DNA from: Streptomyces fungicidicus
GTDB taxonomy: Bacteria; Actinomycetota; Actinomycetes; Streptomycetales; Streptomycetaceae
NCBI RefSeq assembly: GCF_003665435.1
Contig: NZ_CP023407.1
Coordinates: 1,922,001-1,986,000 of the forward strand
Reading direction: 5' to 3'
DNA: 64,000 bases
Each line of letters starts with the position of its first letter. The first letter of the stretch is position 1. Both the position numbers and the translations under genes were made by a program. Below the pieces are notes generated by a model. That model made no database searches and had not been told where the DNA came from. It saw nothing but the letters and a program-made list of their open reading frames with translations. This document shows, piece by piece, positions 54,688 to 64,000 of this stretch.

Positions 54688-57192
54688 TTACGCCTGCTGG
54701 ACGCGCAGGGCGCGGCCGAGGTCGTCGAGCTGGTCGACGAGCTTGCGGCGCAGGGCGGGGATCGGGTCGGCCTTGCGCAGGCACTTCTCGCCGAGCTTCA
54801 GGGTCTCGGCGTCGACCGCGTGGGCGGGGAAGGCCCAGCGTCCGGCGGCCTCGGCGATGGCGGGGCCCCGGCGGGCGGCGACGGCCACGGCGTCCTTGAA
54901 GTAGCGGGACACGTAGGGCCGTACCAGGTCGGCCTGTTCGGGCTGCCAGAAGCCCTGGGCGGTGGCGGTGAACAGGTAGTTCGACAGGTCGGCCCGGTCG
55001 TCGGAGCCGAACATGGCGTCCCAGGCGCGGGCCTTGGCGTCCTCGTCGGGCAGGGCGGCACGGCAGCGGGCGGCGCCCTCCCGGCCGGTGGCGCTGGGGT
55101 CGCGTTCGAGCTCGGCGGCGATGGCGGCCTCGTCGGTGGCGCCGAGCACGGCGAGCCTGGCGAGCACCCGCCAGCGCAGCTCGGGGTCGAGCTCGGGGCC
55201 GCCGGGGACGATGCCCTCGGCGAGCCAGGCGGCGATGGCGTCGGGGTGGGCGGCGGTGTCGATGCGGTGCCGCACGGCGATCAGACGCAGACCGGGGTGG
55301 TCACCGTCCTCGGTGCGCCGGATGAGGTCGCGGCACAGCTCGGTGAGGGTGGCCAGCGCGGCCGGCCGCTGGTCGGGGGTGAGGTAGCGGCCGGCGATGT
55401 GGACGGAGGCGAAGGCGAGGACGCCCTGGACGAGAGCGAGGTCGGTCTCCTCCGGCAGGTGGGCGGCGGCGGTCGCCAGGTGGTCGGCGGGGGCGAGTTC
55501 GCCGTCGCGGACCATGTCGCGCAGCGTGTTCCACACGACGGCGCGGGTGAGCGTGTCGGGGATGCCGGACAGGCCGCGCAGGACGGTCTCCAGGGAGGTG
55601 TCGTCGAGGCGGATCTTGGCGTAGGTGAGGTCCAGGTCGTTGGGGACGACCAGGGCGGGGCGGGTGCCGGTGTGCGGCTCGGGGGCCGTGTCCTGGGGCA
55701 CGTCGGTCTCGTAGCGCTCGCGCAGCAGGAGGCTGCGGCCGTCGTGGAGGTCACGGTCGTACACACCGACGGTGACCCGGTGGGGGCGTTCGCCCGTGCG
55801 GTCGAGGGCGAGGGTCCACTGGCCGGGGCGGGAGTCGACGGACGCGGTGAGGGTGTCGACGCCGGTGGTGCGCAGCCAGGCGTCGGCCCAGGCGTGGACG
55901 TCGCGCTCGGTGGCGGAGGCGAGGGAGTCGAGGAAGTCGGCGAGGCGGGCGTTGCCGAACCGGTGCCGCCGGAAGTGGGTGTTGATGCCGGCGAGGAAGT
56001 CCTTCTCGCCGAGCCAGGCGACGAGCTGGCGCAGCGCGGAGGCGCCCTTGGCGTAGGAGATGCCGTCGAAGTTGAGCAGGGCGGAGGCGGTGTCCTGGAC
56101 GTTCTCGGGCGCCACGGGGTGGGTGGAGGGGCGCTGGTCGGCGTCGTAGCCCCAGGGCTTGCGGGTGACGCCGAAGTCGGTCCAGGTGTCGGTGAAGCGG
56201 GTGGCCTCGGTGAGGGTCTGGTAGCCCATGTACTCGGCGAAGGACTCGTTCAGCCAGATGTCGTCCCACCAGGTGAGGGTGACCAGGTCGCCGAACCACA
56301 TGTGGGCCATCTCGTGGGCGACGACCATGGCACGGGTCTGCCGCTCGGTGTCGGTGACGGCGGAGCGGTAGACGAACTCGTCGCGGAAGGTGACGAGGCC
56401 GGGGTTCTCCATGGCGCCCGCGTTGAACTCGGGGACGAAGGCCTGGTCGTAGGAGTCGAAGGGGTAGGGCTCCTCGAACTTCTCGTGGTAGCGGTCGAAG
56501 CAGGCGCGGGTGATGTCGAGGAGCTCGTCGGCGTCGGCGTCGAGGTACGGGGCCAGCGAGCGGCGGCAGTGGATGCCGAAGGGCAGTCCGCGGTGTTCGG
56601 TGCGCACGGAGTGCCAGGGGCCGGCGGCGACGGCGACGAGGTAGGTGGAGATCAGCGGGGTGGGCGCGGCCCGCCAGACGCCCTCGCCGGTGTGCTCGGT
56701 GACGCCGTTGGCGAGGACGGTCCAGTGCTGCGGGGCGGTGACGCCCAGCTCGAAGACGGCCTTGAGGTCCGGCTGGTCGAAGGCGGCGAAGACGCGCTGC
56801 ACGTCGTCCAGGAACAGCTGGGTGTAGACGTAGGTCTCGCCGTCGGTGGGGTCGGTGAAACGGTGCATGCCCTCGCCGGTGCGGGAGTAGCGCATGCTCG
56901 CGTCGACGCGCAGCTCGTGCTCGCCGGCGGCGAGGTTCTTCAGCGGCAGCCGGTTGCCGTCGAGCGTGGCGGCGTCCAGGGGCTGTCCGTCGAGGGTGAC
57001 GGAGCGCAGTTCGGCGGGCTTGATCTCGACGAAGGTGTCCGCGTCCGTACGGGCGCTGAAACGGATCAGGGTGCGGGAGTCGAACGTCTCGTCGCCGGTG
57101 GTCAGGTCGAGTTCGACCGTGTAGCGGTGGACGTCGAGGAGCTGTGCTCGGTTCTGCGCTTCGTCGCGCGTCAGTACGGACATGCGGGCCAT
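54688..57192 (-). CDS. pepN: Aminopeptidase N (M1 family)
   Basis: An 834-residue zinc metallopeptidase removing N-terminal residues from peptides. Substrate-binding GAMENPGLVTFRDE, zinc motif HEMAHMWFGDLVTLTWWDDIWLNESFAEY (HExxH plus downstream Glu), and the N-terminal beta saddle ending ISTYLVAVAAGPW. The C-terminal half is the helical ERAP1-like domain. No signal peptide, so cytoplasmic. The ATG at 57192 has AGG at a suitable distance; an ATG three codons later is possible. Confidence 0.96.
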   Translation of the reverse strand: MARMSVLTRDEAQNRAQLLDVHRYTVELDLTTGDETFDSRTLIRFSARTDADTFVEIKPAELRSVTLDGQPLDAATLDGNRLPLKNLAAGEHELRVDASMRYSRTGEGMHRFTDPTDGETYVYTQLFLDDVQRVFAAFDQPDLKAVFELGVTAPQHWTVLANGVTEHTGEGVWRAAPTPLISTYLVAVAAGPWHSVRTEHRGLPFGIHCRRSLAPYLDADADELLDITRACFDRYHEKFEEPYPFDSYDQAFVPEFNAGAMENPGLVTFRDEFVYRSAVTDTERQTRAMVVAHEMAHMWFGDLVTLTWWDDIWLNESFAEYMGYQTLTEATRFTDTWTDFGVTRKPWGYDADQRPSTHPVAPENVQDTASALLNFDGISYAKGASALRQLVAWLGEKDFLAGINTHFRRHRFGNARLADFLDSLASATERDVHAWADAWLRTTGVDTLTASVDSRPGQWTLALDRTGERPHRVTVGVYDRDLHDGRSLLLRERYETDVPQDTAPEPHTGTRPALVVPNDLDLTYAKIRLDDTSLETVLRGLSGIPDTLTRAVVWNTLRDMVRDGELAPADHLATAAAHLPEETDLALVQGVLAFASVHIAGRYLTPDQRPAALATLTELCRDLIRRTEDGDHPGLRLIAVRHRIDTAAHPDAIAAWLAEGIVPGGPELDPELRWRVLARLAVLGATDEAAIAAELERDPSATGREGAARCRAALPDEDAKARAWDAMFGSDDRADLSNYLFTATAQGFWQPEQADLVRPYVSRYFKDAVAVAARRGPAIAEAAGRWAFPAHAVDAETLKLGEKCLRKADPIPALRRKLVDQLDDLGRALRVQQA

Positions 57193-57240
57193 GCTGCCTG
57201 ATGCGGTTGCCGGGGCACAGGGGCGGATCGGGTACGCACC

Positions 57241-57783
57241 CTATGTCCGGTCCCTCTCCAGCTCGCCGGTGTGCGCCCCGGCGGGCCGTCCGGGCCCCGC
57301 TCGCGCCTGTGGGTGGGGCAGGGCGGGACGTCCGGGGGCGCCGGTGCGTTCGTCGAGCCGGGCCCGCAGGACGCGGATCTCGCGTTCCAGGGCGAGGTGG
57401 CGCCGGCGCGCGTCGTAGAGGTGGCGGACCTTGGTGCGCAGCGCCCACGGGTCGACCGGCTTGGTGACGAGGTCGGCCACGCCGAGCGCGTAGGCGGCGG
57501 CGCCGAGCTGCCGGTCGCGGGCGAAGCCGGTGAGCAGGACGACGGGGATGTGCCGGGTCTGCTCCAGGCGCCGCATGTAGCGCACGACGTCGAGGCCGCT
57601 GATGCCGGGCAGGTGGACGTCGAGCAGCAGCAGGCCGACGTTCCCGCGCAGCAGCTGTTTGAGTGCCTCGTCGCCGCTGGTGGCCCGGCCCAGCAGGTGG
57701 CCCAGCGGGGCCAGGGCGCTCTCCAGGGCGTACAGGGTGTCCTCGTGGTCGTCGACGATGAGGATGCGGGCGTTCGGCGGCAT
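57241..57783 (-). CDS. Single-domain response regulator with short C-terminal coil
   Basis: A 180-residue protein: receiver domain at residues 5-125 with ILIVDDHEDTLYALESAL, phospho-acceptor Asp in LLLLDVHLPGISGLDVV, Thr in VVLLTGFARDR and Lys in LVTKPVDPW. A helix (LYDARRRHLALEREIRVLRARLDE) and a Pro-rich tail follow. No DNA-binding domain, so output is through protein contact. No kinase is adjacent. ATG 57783 follows GAGGAGGG. Confidence 0.9.
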   Translation of the reverse strand: MPPNARILIVDDHEDTLYALESALAPLGHLLGRATSGDEALKQLLRGNVGLLLLDVHLPGISGLDVVRYMRRLEQTRHIPVVLLTGFARDRQLGAAAYALGVADLVTKPVDPWALRTKVRHLYDARRRHLALEREIRVLRARLDERTGAPGRPALPHPQARAGPGRPAGAHTGELERDRT

Positions 57784-57929
57784 GCGCGCGTCCCTCCTCG
57801 CAGGGGACCGGATGGCTGTCCGGGGGCCGGCGGCCGGTGGCCGTCGGCCGACAAGGAGTGCACAGCGCAGCATGCTCCGCGCGGGCCGCTCTGTCACTCC
57901 CCGGGGGAGGACGTCGTGGCCGGGTTCGC

Positions 57930-58271
57930 TCAGGGCGTGGCGCCGCCCTGGGTGTCCTCGGCGATGCGCTCGTGGTGGTGGATCACCTCGGCGATGATGA
58001 AGTTGAGGAACTTCTCGGCGAACGCCGGGTCGAGTTTGGCGTTCTCGGCGAGGGCGCGCAGCCGGGCGATCTGGCGGGACTCGCGGTCCGGGTCGGCGGG
58101 CGGCAGCTGGTGCTCGGCCTTGAGGCGGCCGACCTGCTGGGTGCACTTGAACCGTTCGGCGAGCATGTGGACGACGGCGGCGTCGATGTTGTCGATGCTG
58201 TCGCGCAGCCGGGCGAGTTCCCGGCCGACGGCGGGGTCGGCGTCGCCCGTGGCGGTGTTGCTGGTGGTCAT
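57930..58271 (-). CDS. Chorismate mutase (AroQ type)
   Basis: A 113-residue all-helical chorismate mutase converting chorismate to prephenate for Phe/Tyr synthesis. ELARLRDSIDNIDAAVVHMLAERFKCTQQVGRLKAEHQLPPADPDRE carries the active-site Arg, Lys and Asp/Arg set; the C-terminal helix FAEKFLNFIIAEVIHHHERIAED completes it. No signal peptide, so it is the cytoplasmic form. It stands alone, away from other aromatic genes. Confidence 0.94.
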   Translation of the reverse strand: MTTSNTATGDADPAVGRELARLRDSIDNIDAAVVHMLAERFKCTQQVGRLKAEHQLPPADPDRESRQIARLRALAENAKLDPAFAEKFLNFIIAEVIHHHERIAEDTQGGATP

Positions 58272-58352
58272 GGGTGGTCAGCCTACGGGGCGGGCGGGCG
58301 CGGGGGCGGGCCCGTACAGTGGAAGCGGGTTCAGGGCGTCCGGGGGTGTGGC

Positions 58353-59249
58353 GTGGCGAACGGCGGACCGGTCGAGCACGGCTACCCGCATCTGGAGACG
58401 GTGCGGGCAGCGGTCACCGCGCTGTACCGGCGTCTGTCGTACGACACGGTCCGCGCGTTCTCGGTGAGTGTGGCCCCGGCCGACGTGGCGTTCTGCGACA
58501 CGGACGATCTCCATCTGGGTGCCCAGCGGGTGGCCCGCGAGCTGGTCCGGCACTACCGGCTGCCGGACGCGCGGCTGATCGTCGGGTTCCGTGAGATGAC
58601 GCATGCGGCGAACGTGGAACTGGCGGCGGGACCGGAGTACTTCGTCGAGCTCAACGACCGGTTCCGGACGCATCGGCGGGACATCGGGGCGGCGTTGGCG
58701 CACGAGGTGGCGCACGTCTATCTGCACCGGCTCGGCCTGTCGTTCCCGGGCACCCGGGAGAACGAGATCCTGACGGACACGACGGCGACGTACCTGGGGG
58801 CCGGGTGGCTGCTGCTCGACGCGTTCCGGGAGGACGGGGCGTCGTCGCAGAAGCTGGGCTATCTGACGCCGGAGGAGTTCGGGTACGTGCTGGCGAAGCG
58901 GTCGCTGGCGTTCGGTGAGGACCCCTCGGTGTGGTTCACCAGCGCGCAGGCGTACACGGCGTACACGAAGGGGGTGGCGCTGGCGCGCCTCGACGAGCAG
59001 CAGCCGCCGCTGGTCTCCGCCGGGTGGGCCGGCCGGCGGCGGTACGCGCGGGACCGGCGGCACGCCGAGGACCACCGCGGGTCCGCGGGGCGGCCGGACG
59101 TGCCGTACAGCTTCACCGCGGACGGCGGCGGCCCGCTGCGGGTGTCGTTCCCCTGCCCCACCTGCCGGCAGCGGATCCGGGTGCCCGTCAAGGGGCGGGT
59201 GAGGGCGCGGTGCGGGCTGTGCCGCACGGTGCTGGAGTGTGACACCTAG
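58353..59249 (+). CDS. HExxH metalloprotease-like protein with C-terminal zinc ribbon
   Basis: A 298-residue protein of unknown function. A zincin motif HEVAHVYLHRLG lies at about residue 116, followed by ENEILTDTTATYLGAGWLLL, where a downstream Glu or Asp may be the third ligand. The C-terminal 35 residues form a zinc ribbon (FPCPTCRQRIRVPVKGRVRARCGLCRTVLEC). No signal or membrane helix. The combination suggests a cytoplasmic peptidase with a nucleic-acid- or protein-binding ribbon. GTG 58353 was chosen for position; another GTG lies just upstream. Confidence 0.85.
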   Translation: MANGGPVEHGYPHLETVRAAVTALYRRLSYDTVRAFSVSVAPADVAFCDTDDLHLGAQRVARELVRHYRLPDARLIVGFREMTHAANVELAAGPEYFVELNDRFRTHRRDIGAALAHEVAHVYLHRLGLSFPGTRENEILTDTTATYLGAGWLLLDAFREDGASSQKLGYLTPEEFGYVLAKRSLAFGEDPSVWFTSAQAYTAYTKGVALARLDEQQPPLVSAGWAGRRRYARDRRHAEDHRGSAGRPDVPYSFTADGGGPLRVSFPCPTCRQRIRVPVKGRVRARCGLCRTVLECDT

Positions 59250-59254
59250 CCCCG

Positions 59255-59995
59255 TCAGGTGGGGGCGCTCCGCGCCTCGCTCACGATTCCCTGTGCTCTC
59301 GCCGCAGCCAGCCAGTTCGGGAACTCGCCCACCAGGCGGTCGTACAGGTCCGCGTCCGTGACCTCGCCCGGGTTCTCGCCCGCGTGGAAGAAGCCCGCGT
59401 TGTCGATCACGCGCTTCGCCGGGACCTCCAGGTCGTCCAGTCCGCGCAGGTAGTCGAACTGTTTGCTGTTCGGGTCTCCGAAGCCGACGAACTGCCAGAA
59501 CAGGGGGAGGCGGGCGGCCTTGCAGAGGTACTTCTCCGCGGCGAGCTTGTTGACGGGGCCGCCGTCCGTCTGGAAGACCACCAGGGCGGGGGCGGTGGAG
59601 CCGCTGTCCAAGTAGTGGTCGATGACCGCGTCCATCGCCAGGTGGTAGCTGGTCCTGCCCATGTGCCCCAGTCCGGCCACGATCCGTTCGATCCGGCCCC
59701 GGTGGTCGGCGAGCGCGATGTCGGTGACGGCGTCGACGTCGGTGGAGAAGAAGACGACGGGCACGGTGCCGTCGTCGTCGAGGTGCGCCGACAGGCCCAG
59801 CACCCGGTCGGCGAGCGCCTGCACACTGCCGTCCCTGTAGTACGGCTTCATCGAGCCGGAGTAGTCGACCACCAGGTAGACCGCGGCCCGCAGCCCGTCC
59901 ATGCCGTGCTTGGTCAGTGACACCCCGGCGGTCTTGTACAGGCTCACCAGCGCGGGCGTCGTCTCCTCGATCCTGCTGAGACTGATCGCGGCCAC
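59255..59995 (-). CDS. VWA-domain protein (TerF/YfbK-like)
   Basis: A 246-residue protein consisting mainly of a von Willebrand A domain with the MIDAS motif VVDYSGSMKPYY, Thr in GRTSYHLAMDAV and Asp in VVFQTDGGPVN. The N-terminal ISLSRIEETTPALVSLYKTAGVSL segment is typical of the stand-alone VWA proteins linked to tellurium-resistance (Ter) systems. No ter genes are nearby. It starts at GTG 59995 behind GGGGGAG. Confidence 0.9.
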   Translation of the reverse strand: MAAISLSRIEETTPALVSLYKTAGVSLTKHGMDGLRAAVYLVVDYSGSMKPYYRDGSVQALADRVLGLSAHLDDDGTVPVVFFSTDVDAVTDIALADHRGRIERIVAGLGHMGRTSYHLAMDAVIDHYLDSGSTAPALVVFQTDGGPVNKLAAEKYLCKAARLPLFWQFVGFGDPNSKQFDYLRGLDDLEVPAKRVIDNAGFFHAGENPGEVTDADLYDRLVGEFPNWLAAARAQGIVSEARSAPT

Positions 59996-60141
59996 CGCGA
60001 CTCCCCCTCGATCCGTCGGAACTGGCCCCGAGCGTACGGCACCTCACCCCGCCCTTCGCCCGGGTCACCGGTGTTCGATATTTTGTTCGCCGCCGTCCCC
60101 ACCGGCTCACTTCCGTCCCGTCCCTCCCGAGGAGCCGGCCC

Positions 60142-61068
60142 GTGGATTCCGAGTCCACCGTCACCACCTGCTACCGCCACCCCGAGGTGGAGTGCCATGT
60201 GCGCTGCACCCGCTGCGAGCGGTACATCTGCCCCGACTGCATGCGGGAGGCCGCCGTCGGGTTCCAGTGCCCCGAGTGCGTGCGGGAGGGCGCGCGGTCG
60301 GTGCGGCAGTCCCGCACCGTGGTGGGCGGCCGGGTGTCCGCGGTGCCCGTGGTGACGTACGTGCTGATCGCCGTCAACGTGCTGGTGTATCTGGCCGAGC
60401 TGGTGCGGCCGGAGATCGTGGACCGGTTCGCGATGGTGGGCGCGGGGCTGCTCGGACCGGACGGCGAGCACTATCTGTGGGTCGACCCCTACCCCGCCGG
60501 CTTCACCCCGGAGGGGCTGGTGGACGGGGAGTGGTACCGGCTGCTGACCGGAGCCTTCCTCCATCTGCCGCCCACCGAGGGCACGTTCGGGATCGCCCAC
60601 ATCGTGATGAACATGCTGGCGCTGTGGAATCTGGGCCGGCTCGTCGAGCCGATGCTCGGCCGGGTCCACTACCTCGCCCTGTATCTGCTGTCGGCGCTGG
60701 GCGGCTCGGTGCTGGTGCTGCTGATCGCGCCCGAGGACGCGGTGGTCGGGGCGTCCGGCGCGATCTTCGGGGTGGGCGCCGCGTACTACGTGATGGCCCG
60801 GCGCGTCGGCGTGGACATGAGGCAGGTCAACCGGTTCATGACCGGGCTGCTGCTGTGGCTGGTGATCTCCGCGGTCGTGACGTCCTGGGAGGGCCACCTC
60901 GGCGGGCTGCTGGCGGGCGGCGCGGTGGCGCTGGTCTTCGCGTACGTGCCCCGGGGCAGCCGGCGGCTGCTGATCCAGGCGGGGGCGTGCGTGGCGCTGG
61001 CGGTGGTGCTCACGGTGGCGGCGGTGATCAAGGTGTCCGAACTGACAGGTGGAGGTATCCCCCAGTGA
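60142..61068 (+). CDS. Rhomboid family intramembrane serine protease
   Basis: A 308-residue membrane protease. Residues 8-50 form a B-box-like zinc module (CYRHPEVECHVRCTRCERYICPDC, CPEC). Six or more helices follow, with catalytic Ser205 in VGASGAIFG and His252 in WEGHLGGLLAG, and the IAHIVMNMLALWNLG helix typical of rhomboids. It cleaves membrane proteins within the bilayer. GTG 60142 follows CGAGGAG. Its stop overlaps the chitosanase start (GTGA). Confidence 0.94.
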   Translation: MDSESTVTTCYRHPEVECHVRCTRCERYICPDCMREAAVGFQCPECVREGARSVRQSRTVVGGRVSAVPVVTYVLIAVNVLVYLAELVRPEIVDRFAMVGAGLLGPDGEHYLWVDPYPAGFTPEGLVDGEWYRLLTGAFLHLPPTEGTFGIAHIVMNMLALWNLGRLVEPMLGRVHYLALYLLSALGGSVLVLLIAPEDAVVGASGAIFGVGAAYYVMARRVGVDMRQVNRFMTGLLLWLVISAVVTSWEGHLGGLLAGGAVALVFAYVPRGSRRLLIQAGACVALAVVLTVAAVIKVSELTGGGIPQ

Positions 61069-61967
61069 AACGTGCCGGTGTGCTGCTCCTCGCGGCCGTT
61101 CCCGTGATCGCCACGGGGGTGTACTTCGTGATGCCGGCGGACTCGGCCGACGCCCCGGCGGCGCCGCCCGGGGCCACCGCCCCGCCGGCCCGTGAGCAGG
61201 CCAAGGACCGGGCCGAGCAGGAGCGCGACGAGGACGACTCGGTCGTCGCCGGCCTGCCGCCCGGGCTGGCGTCCCCCGCGAAGAAGGAGCTGGCCCAGCA
61301 GTTGGTGGCGAGCGCCGAGCACGCGACCACCGACTGGCGCACCACCTACGGGGTGATCGCGGACGAGGGCGACGGCTGCGGGTACACGGCGGGCATCGTC
61401 GGCTTCTGCTCCGGCACCCACGATCTGCTCCTGCTGGTCGAGAGCTACACCGAGGACCACCCGGACAACGGACTGGCGCCCTATCTGCCCGCCCTGCGCG
61501 AGGTCGACGGCTCGGACTCCCACGAGGGCCTGGACCCCGGCTTCCCGGCCGCCTGGAAGGCGGAGGCGGAGGTGCCGGCGTTCCGCGAGGCACAGGAGGC
61601 CGAGCGCGACCGGATCTACTTCGACCCGGCCGTCCGGCTCGCCAAGCTCGACGGCCTCGGCACACTGGGCCAGTTCGTCTACTTCGACGCGATGGTCTTC
61701 CACGGCCCCGACACCGACGCGGACGGCTTCTACGCGCTGCGCGAGCGCACCCTGAAGAAGGCGAAGACGCCCGCCGCGGGCGGGACCGAGGAGACGTATC
61801 TGAACGCCTTCCTCGACATCCGCCGCGAGGCCATGCTGACCCGCTACCCGGAGCACGACGCGTCCCGCGTCGACACCGCCCAGCGCCGGTTCCTGGAGGC
61901 GGGGAACCTGGGCCTGGAGACGCCGCTGGCGTGGGAGATGTACGGGGAGTCCTACAAGCTGCCGTGA
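61065..61967 (+). CDS. GH46 chitosanase, N-terminally membrane-anchored or secreted
   Basis: A 300-residue enzyme. Residues 4-22 are a hydrophobic export helix (AGVLLLAAVPVIATGVYFV), then a Pro/Ala and acidic linker to about 65. The GH46 domain has the expected acid/base pair, Glu85 (VASAEH) and Asp103 (EGDGCGYTAG), 18 residues apart as in Streptomyces N174 chitosanase, plus GFCSGTHDLLLLV, ERDRIYFDPAVRLAKLDGLGTLGQFVYFDA and NAFLDIRREAML. It hydrolyses chitosan. No sharp cleavage site is evident, so anchoring is possible. GTG overlaps the rhomboid stop; GGAGG lies nine bases upstream. Confidence 0.93.
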   Translation: MKRAGVLLLAAVPVIATGVYFVMPADSADAPAAPPGATAPPAREQAKDRAEQERDEDDSVVAGLPPGLASPAKKELAQQLVASAEHATTDWRTTYGVIADEGDGCGYTAGIVGFCSGTHDLLLLVESYTEDHPDNGLAPYLPALREVDGSDSHEGLDPGFPAAWKAEAEVPAFREAQEAERDRIYFDPAVRLAKLDGLGTLGQFVYFDAMVFHGPDTDADGFYALRERTLKKAKTPAAGGTEETYLNAFLDIRREAMLTRYPEHDASRVDTAQRRFLEAGNLGLETPLAWEMYGESYKLP

Positions 61968-61976
61968 GCATGCGGA

Positions 61977-62020
61977 GGCGCCTGCCCAGTCGTCCGGTCG
62001 GGGACTGGCGGGCAGGCGCC
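61977..62020. terminator. Terminator between the chitosanase and gltD
   Basis: GGCGCCTGCCC (61977-61987) and GGGCAGGCGCC (62010-62020), an 11-bp perfect outer stem; an inner AGTC/GACT pairing extends it. It lies 9 bp past the chitosanase stop and downstream of gltD on the other strand. Confidence 0.8.
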
Positions 62021-62092
62021 ACCTGTGTGTTCCGCACGCCTTTGTGCGGGACGCATATGAGGGACCGTCAGGTCACCTCGTCGGCCGCTCGG

Positions 62093-63548
62093 TCAGACCG
62101 CCAGCGCGCGGTCCGTCGGGCGGATCGGGGCCGGCAGCTCGCTCGCCCCCGTGAGGAAGCGGTCGCAGCCGCGGGCGGCCGAGCGGCCCTCGGCGATCGC
62201 CCACACGATGAGCGACTGGCCGCGGCCCGCGTCACCGGCGACGAACACCCCGGGCACGTTGGTCTGGAAGTCGGCGTCGCGGGCGATGTTACCGCGTTCG
62301 TCGAGGTCCAGGCCGAACTGCTCGACCAGGCCGTTGTCCCGGTCGGTGCCGGTGAAGCCCATGGCGAGGGTGACCAGCTGGGCCGGGATCCTGCGCTCGG
62401 TGCCCGGCTTCGGGGTCAGCCTGCCGTCGACGAACTCCACCTCGCTCAGGTGCAACCACTGGACGTTGCCGTCCTCGTCGCCCTCGAAGTGGGTGGTGGA
62501 GACGGAGTAGACCCGCTCACCGCCCTCCTCGTGCGCGGACGTGACCTTGTAGAGCATCGGGAAGGTCGGCCAGGGCTGGGCAACCGGGTTCCGCTCCTCG
62601 CCCGGGCGGGGCATGATCTCCAGCTGCGTCACGGACGCGGCGCCCTGGCGGTGGGCGGTGCCCACGCAGTCGGCGCCGGTGTCGCCGCCGCCGATGACGA
62701 CGACGTGCTTGCCCTCGGCCGAGATCGGCGGGGCGACGTAGTCGCCCTCCTGCACCTTGTTGGCCAGCGGCAGGTACTCCATGGCCTGGTGGATGCCCTT
62801 GAGCTCACGGCCGGGCACGGGCAGGTCGCGGGCGGTCGTCGCGCCGACGGCGAGCACCACGGCGTCGTACCGCTTGCGCAGCGCGGTCGCCGGCATGTCG
62901 CGGCCGATCTCGACGCCGGTGCGGAACTTGGTGCCCTCCGCGCGCATCTGCTCGATACGGCGGTTGATGTGCCGCTTCTCCATCTTGAACTCGGGGATGC
63001 CGTAGCGCAGCAGGCCGCCGATGCGGTCGGCGCGCTCGTAGACGGCGACCGTGTGGCCGGCCCGGGTCAGCTGCTGGGCGGCGGCCAGGCCCGCGGGGCC
63101 GGAGCCGACGACCGCGACGGTCTTGCCGGACAGCCGCTCGGGGACCTGCGGGGCGACGTCACCGGTCTCCCACGCCTTGTCGATGATCGAGACCTCGACG
63201 TTCTTGATGGTGACCGGCGGCTGGTTGATGCCGAGCACGCACGCCGACTCGCACGGAGCGGGACACAGCCGCCCGGTGAACTCCGGGAAGTTGTTGGTGG
63301 CGTGCAGCCGCTCGGAGGCGGCGCCCCAGTCCTCGCGGTAGGCGTAGTCGTTCCACTCGGGGATGAGGTTCCCGAGCGGGCAGCCGTTGTGGCAGAACGG
63401 GATGCCGCAGTCCATGCAGCGGCTGGCCTGCTTGCTGATGATCGGCAGCAGGGAACCGGGAACGTAGACCTCGTTCCAGTCCTTCCTGCGCTCCTCGACC
63501 GGACGGGAGGTGGCGACCTCGCGACCGTGGTTCAGAAAGCCCTTCGGG

Positions 63549-63556
<8 letters not shown>
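62093..63556 (-). CDS. gltD: Glutamate synthase (NADPH) small subunit
   Basis: A 487-residue subunit. N-terminal cysteines for iron-sulfur clusters (ASRCMDCGIPFCHNGCPLGNLIPEW, RLCPAPCESACVLGI), FAD loop VAVVGSGPAGLAAAQQL, NADPH loop VVVIGGGDTGADCVG and C-terminal FVAGDAGRGQSLIVWAIAEGR. It passes NADPH electrons to GltB, which makes glutamate from glutamine and 2-oxoglutarate. Its ATG overlaps the end of gltB by eight bases, so the pair is translationally coupled. Confidence 0.98.

Positions 63557-64000
<444 letters not shown>

Noticed and set aside
54577..57201. An 874-codon plus-strand frame opposite pepN
   Set aside because: Gly/Val-rich antisense of a clear M1 aminopeptidase.

Overview
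The window reads as Streptomyces chromosome. Base composition is very GC-rich with strong third-position GC bias, starts are often GTG, and typical streptomycete families are present (DUF397/XRE/anti-sigma-type ATPase modules, a DUF574 methyltransferase, an ANTAR response regulator, a DUF6343 small membrane protein). From memory, the order rpsA - polA - liv operon - tRNA - pyk - gltBD resembles the S. coelicolor SCO1990s-SCO2020s region. That comparison could not be run here.

Left part (1-7.2 kb): the 3' end of a GltD-like gene, a 540-bp gap with GC-rich direct repeats, a DUF574 methyltransferase, and a whiJ/abaA-type regulatory module (XRE regulator and DUF397 protein diverging from an ATPase-fold gene, with a perfect palindrome and repeated TCGAA motifs between them). 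A DUF899 protein and an FUSC-type membrane protein follow.

Accessory part (7.7-13.6 kb), the most interesting stretch: two small Cys-containing peptides, each followed by a hairpin, are interleaved with a stand-alone PatG C-terminal-like protein and a PatA/PatG-type subtilisin. This looks like a RiPP-type or peptide-maturation locus of a kind I cannot match to a described pathway. Next to it lie a divergent pair of unknown genes, a CHAT (caspase-like) protease with a long charged N-terminal helix, and a nucleotidyltransferase.

Middle part (13.8-42 kb): mostly conserved genes. These are a secreted amidase, RidA and GNAT, a formaldehyde-dehydrogenase-like ADH, glpF-glpK, proline iminopeptidase, a family 5 uracil-DNA glycosylase, an S4 RNA-binding protein, methyltransferases, coaE, PAC2, rpsA (with a clear promoter and terminator), hrpB, a lytic transglycosylase, polA, an FdhF/YdeP molybdopterin oxidoreductase and a hotdog thioesterase.

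Right part (42-64 kb): a complete branched-chain amino-acid ABC operon (livJHMGF) ending in a 23-bp bidirectional terminator, an ANTAR response regulator, an unusual short-variable-arm tRNA with a CAA anticodon, pyk, a SIMPL protein, a Tat-exported 5'-nucleotidase, a lysine/ornithine N-hydroxylase, pepN, a response regulator, chorismate mutase, an HExxH protein, a VWA protein, a rhomboid protease coupled to a GH46 chitosanase, and the gltBD operon running off the right edge.
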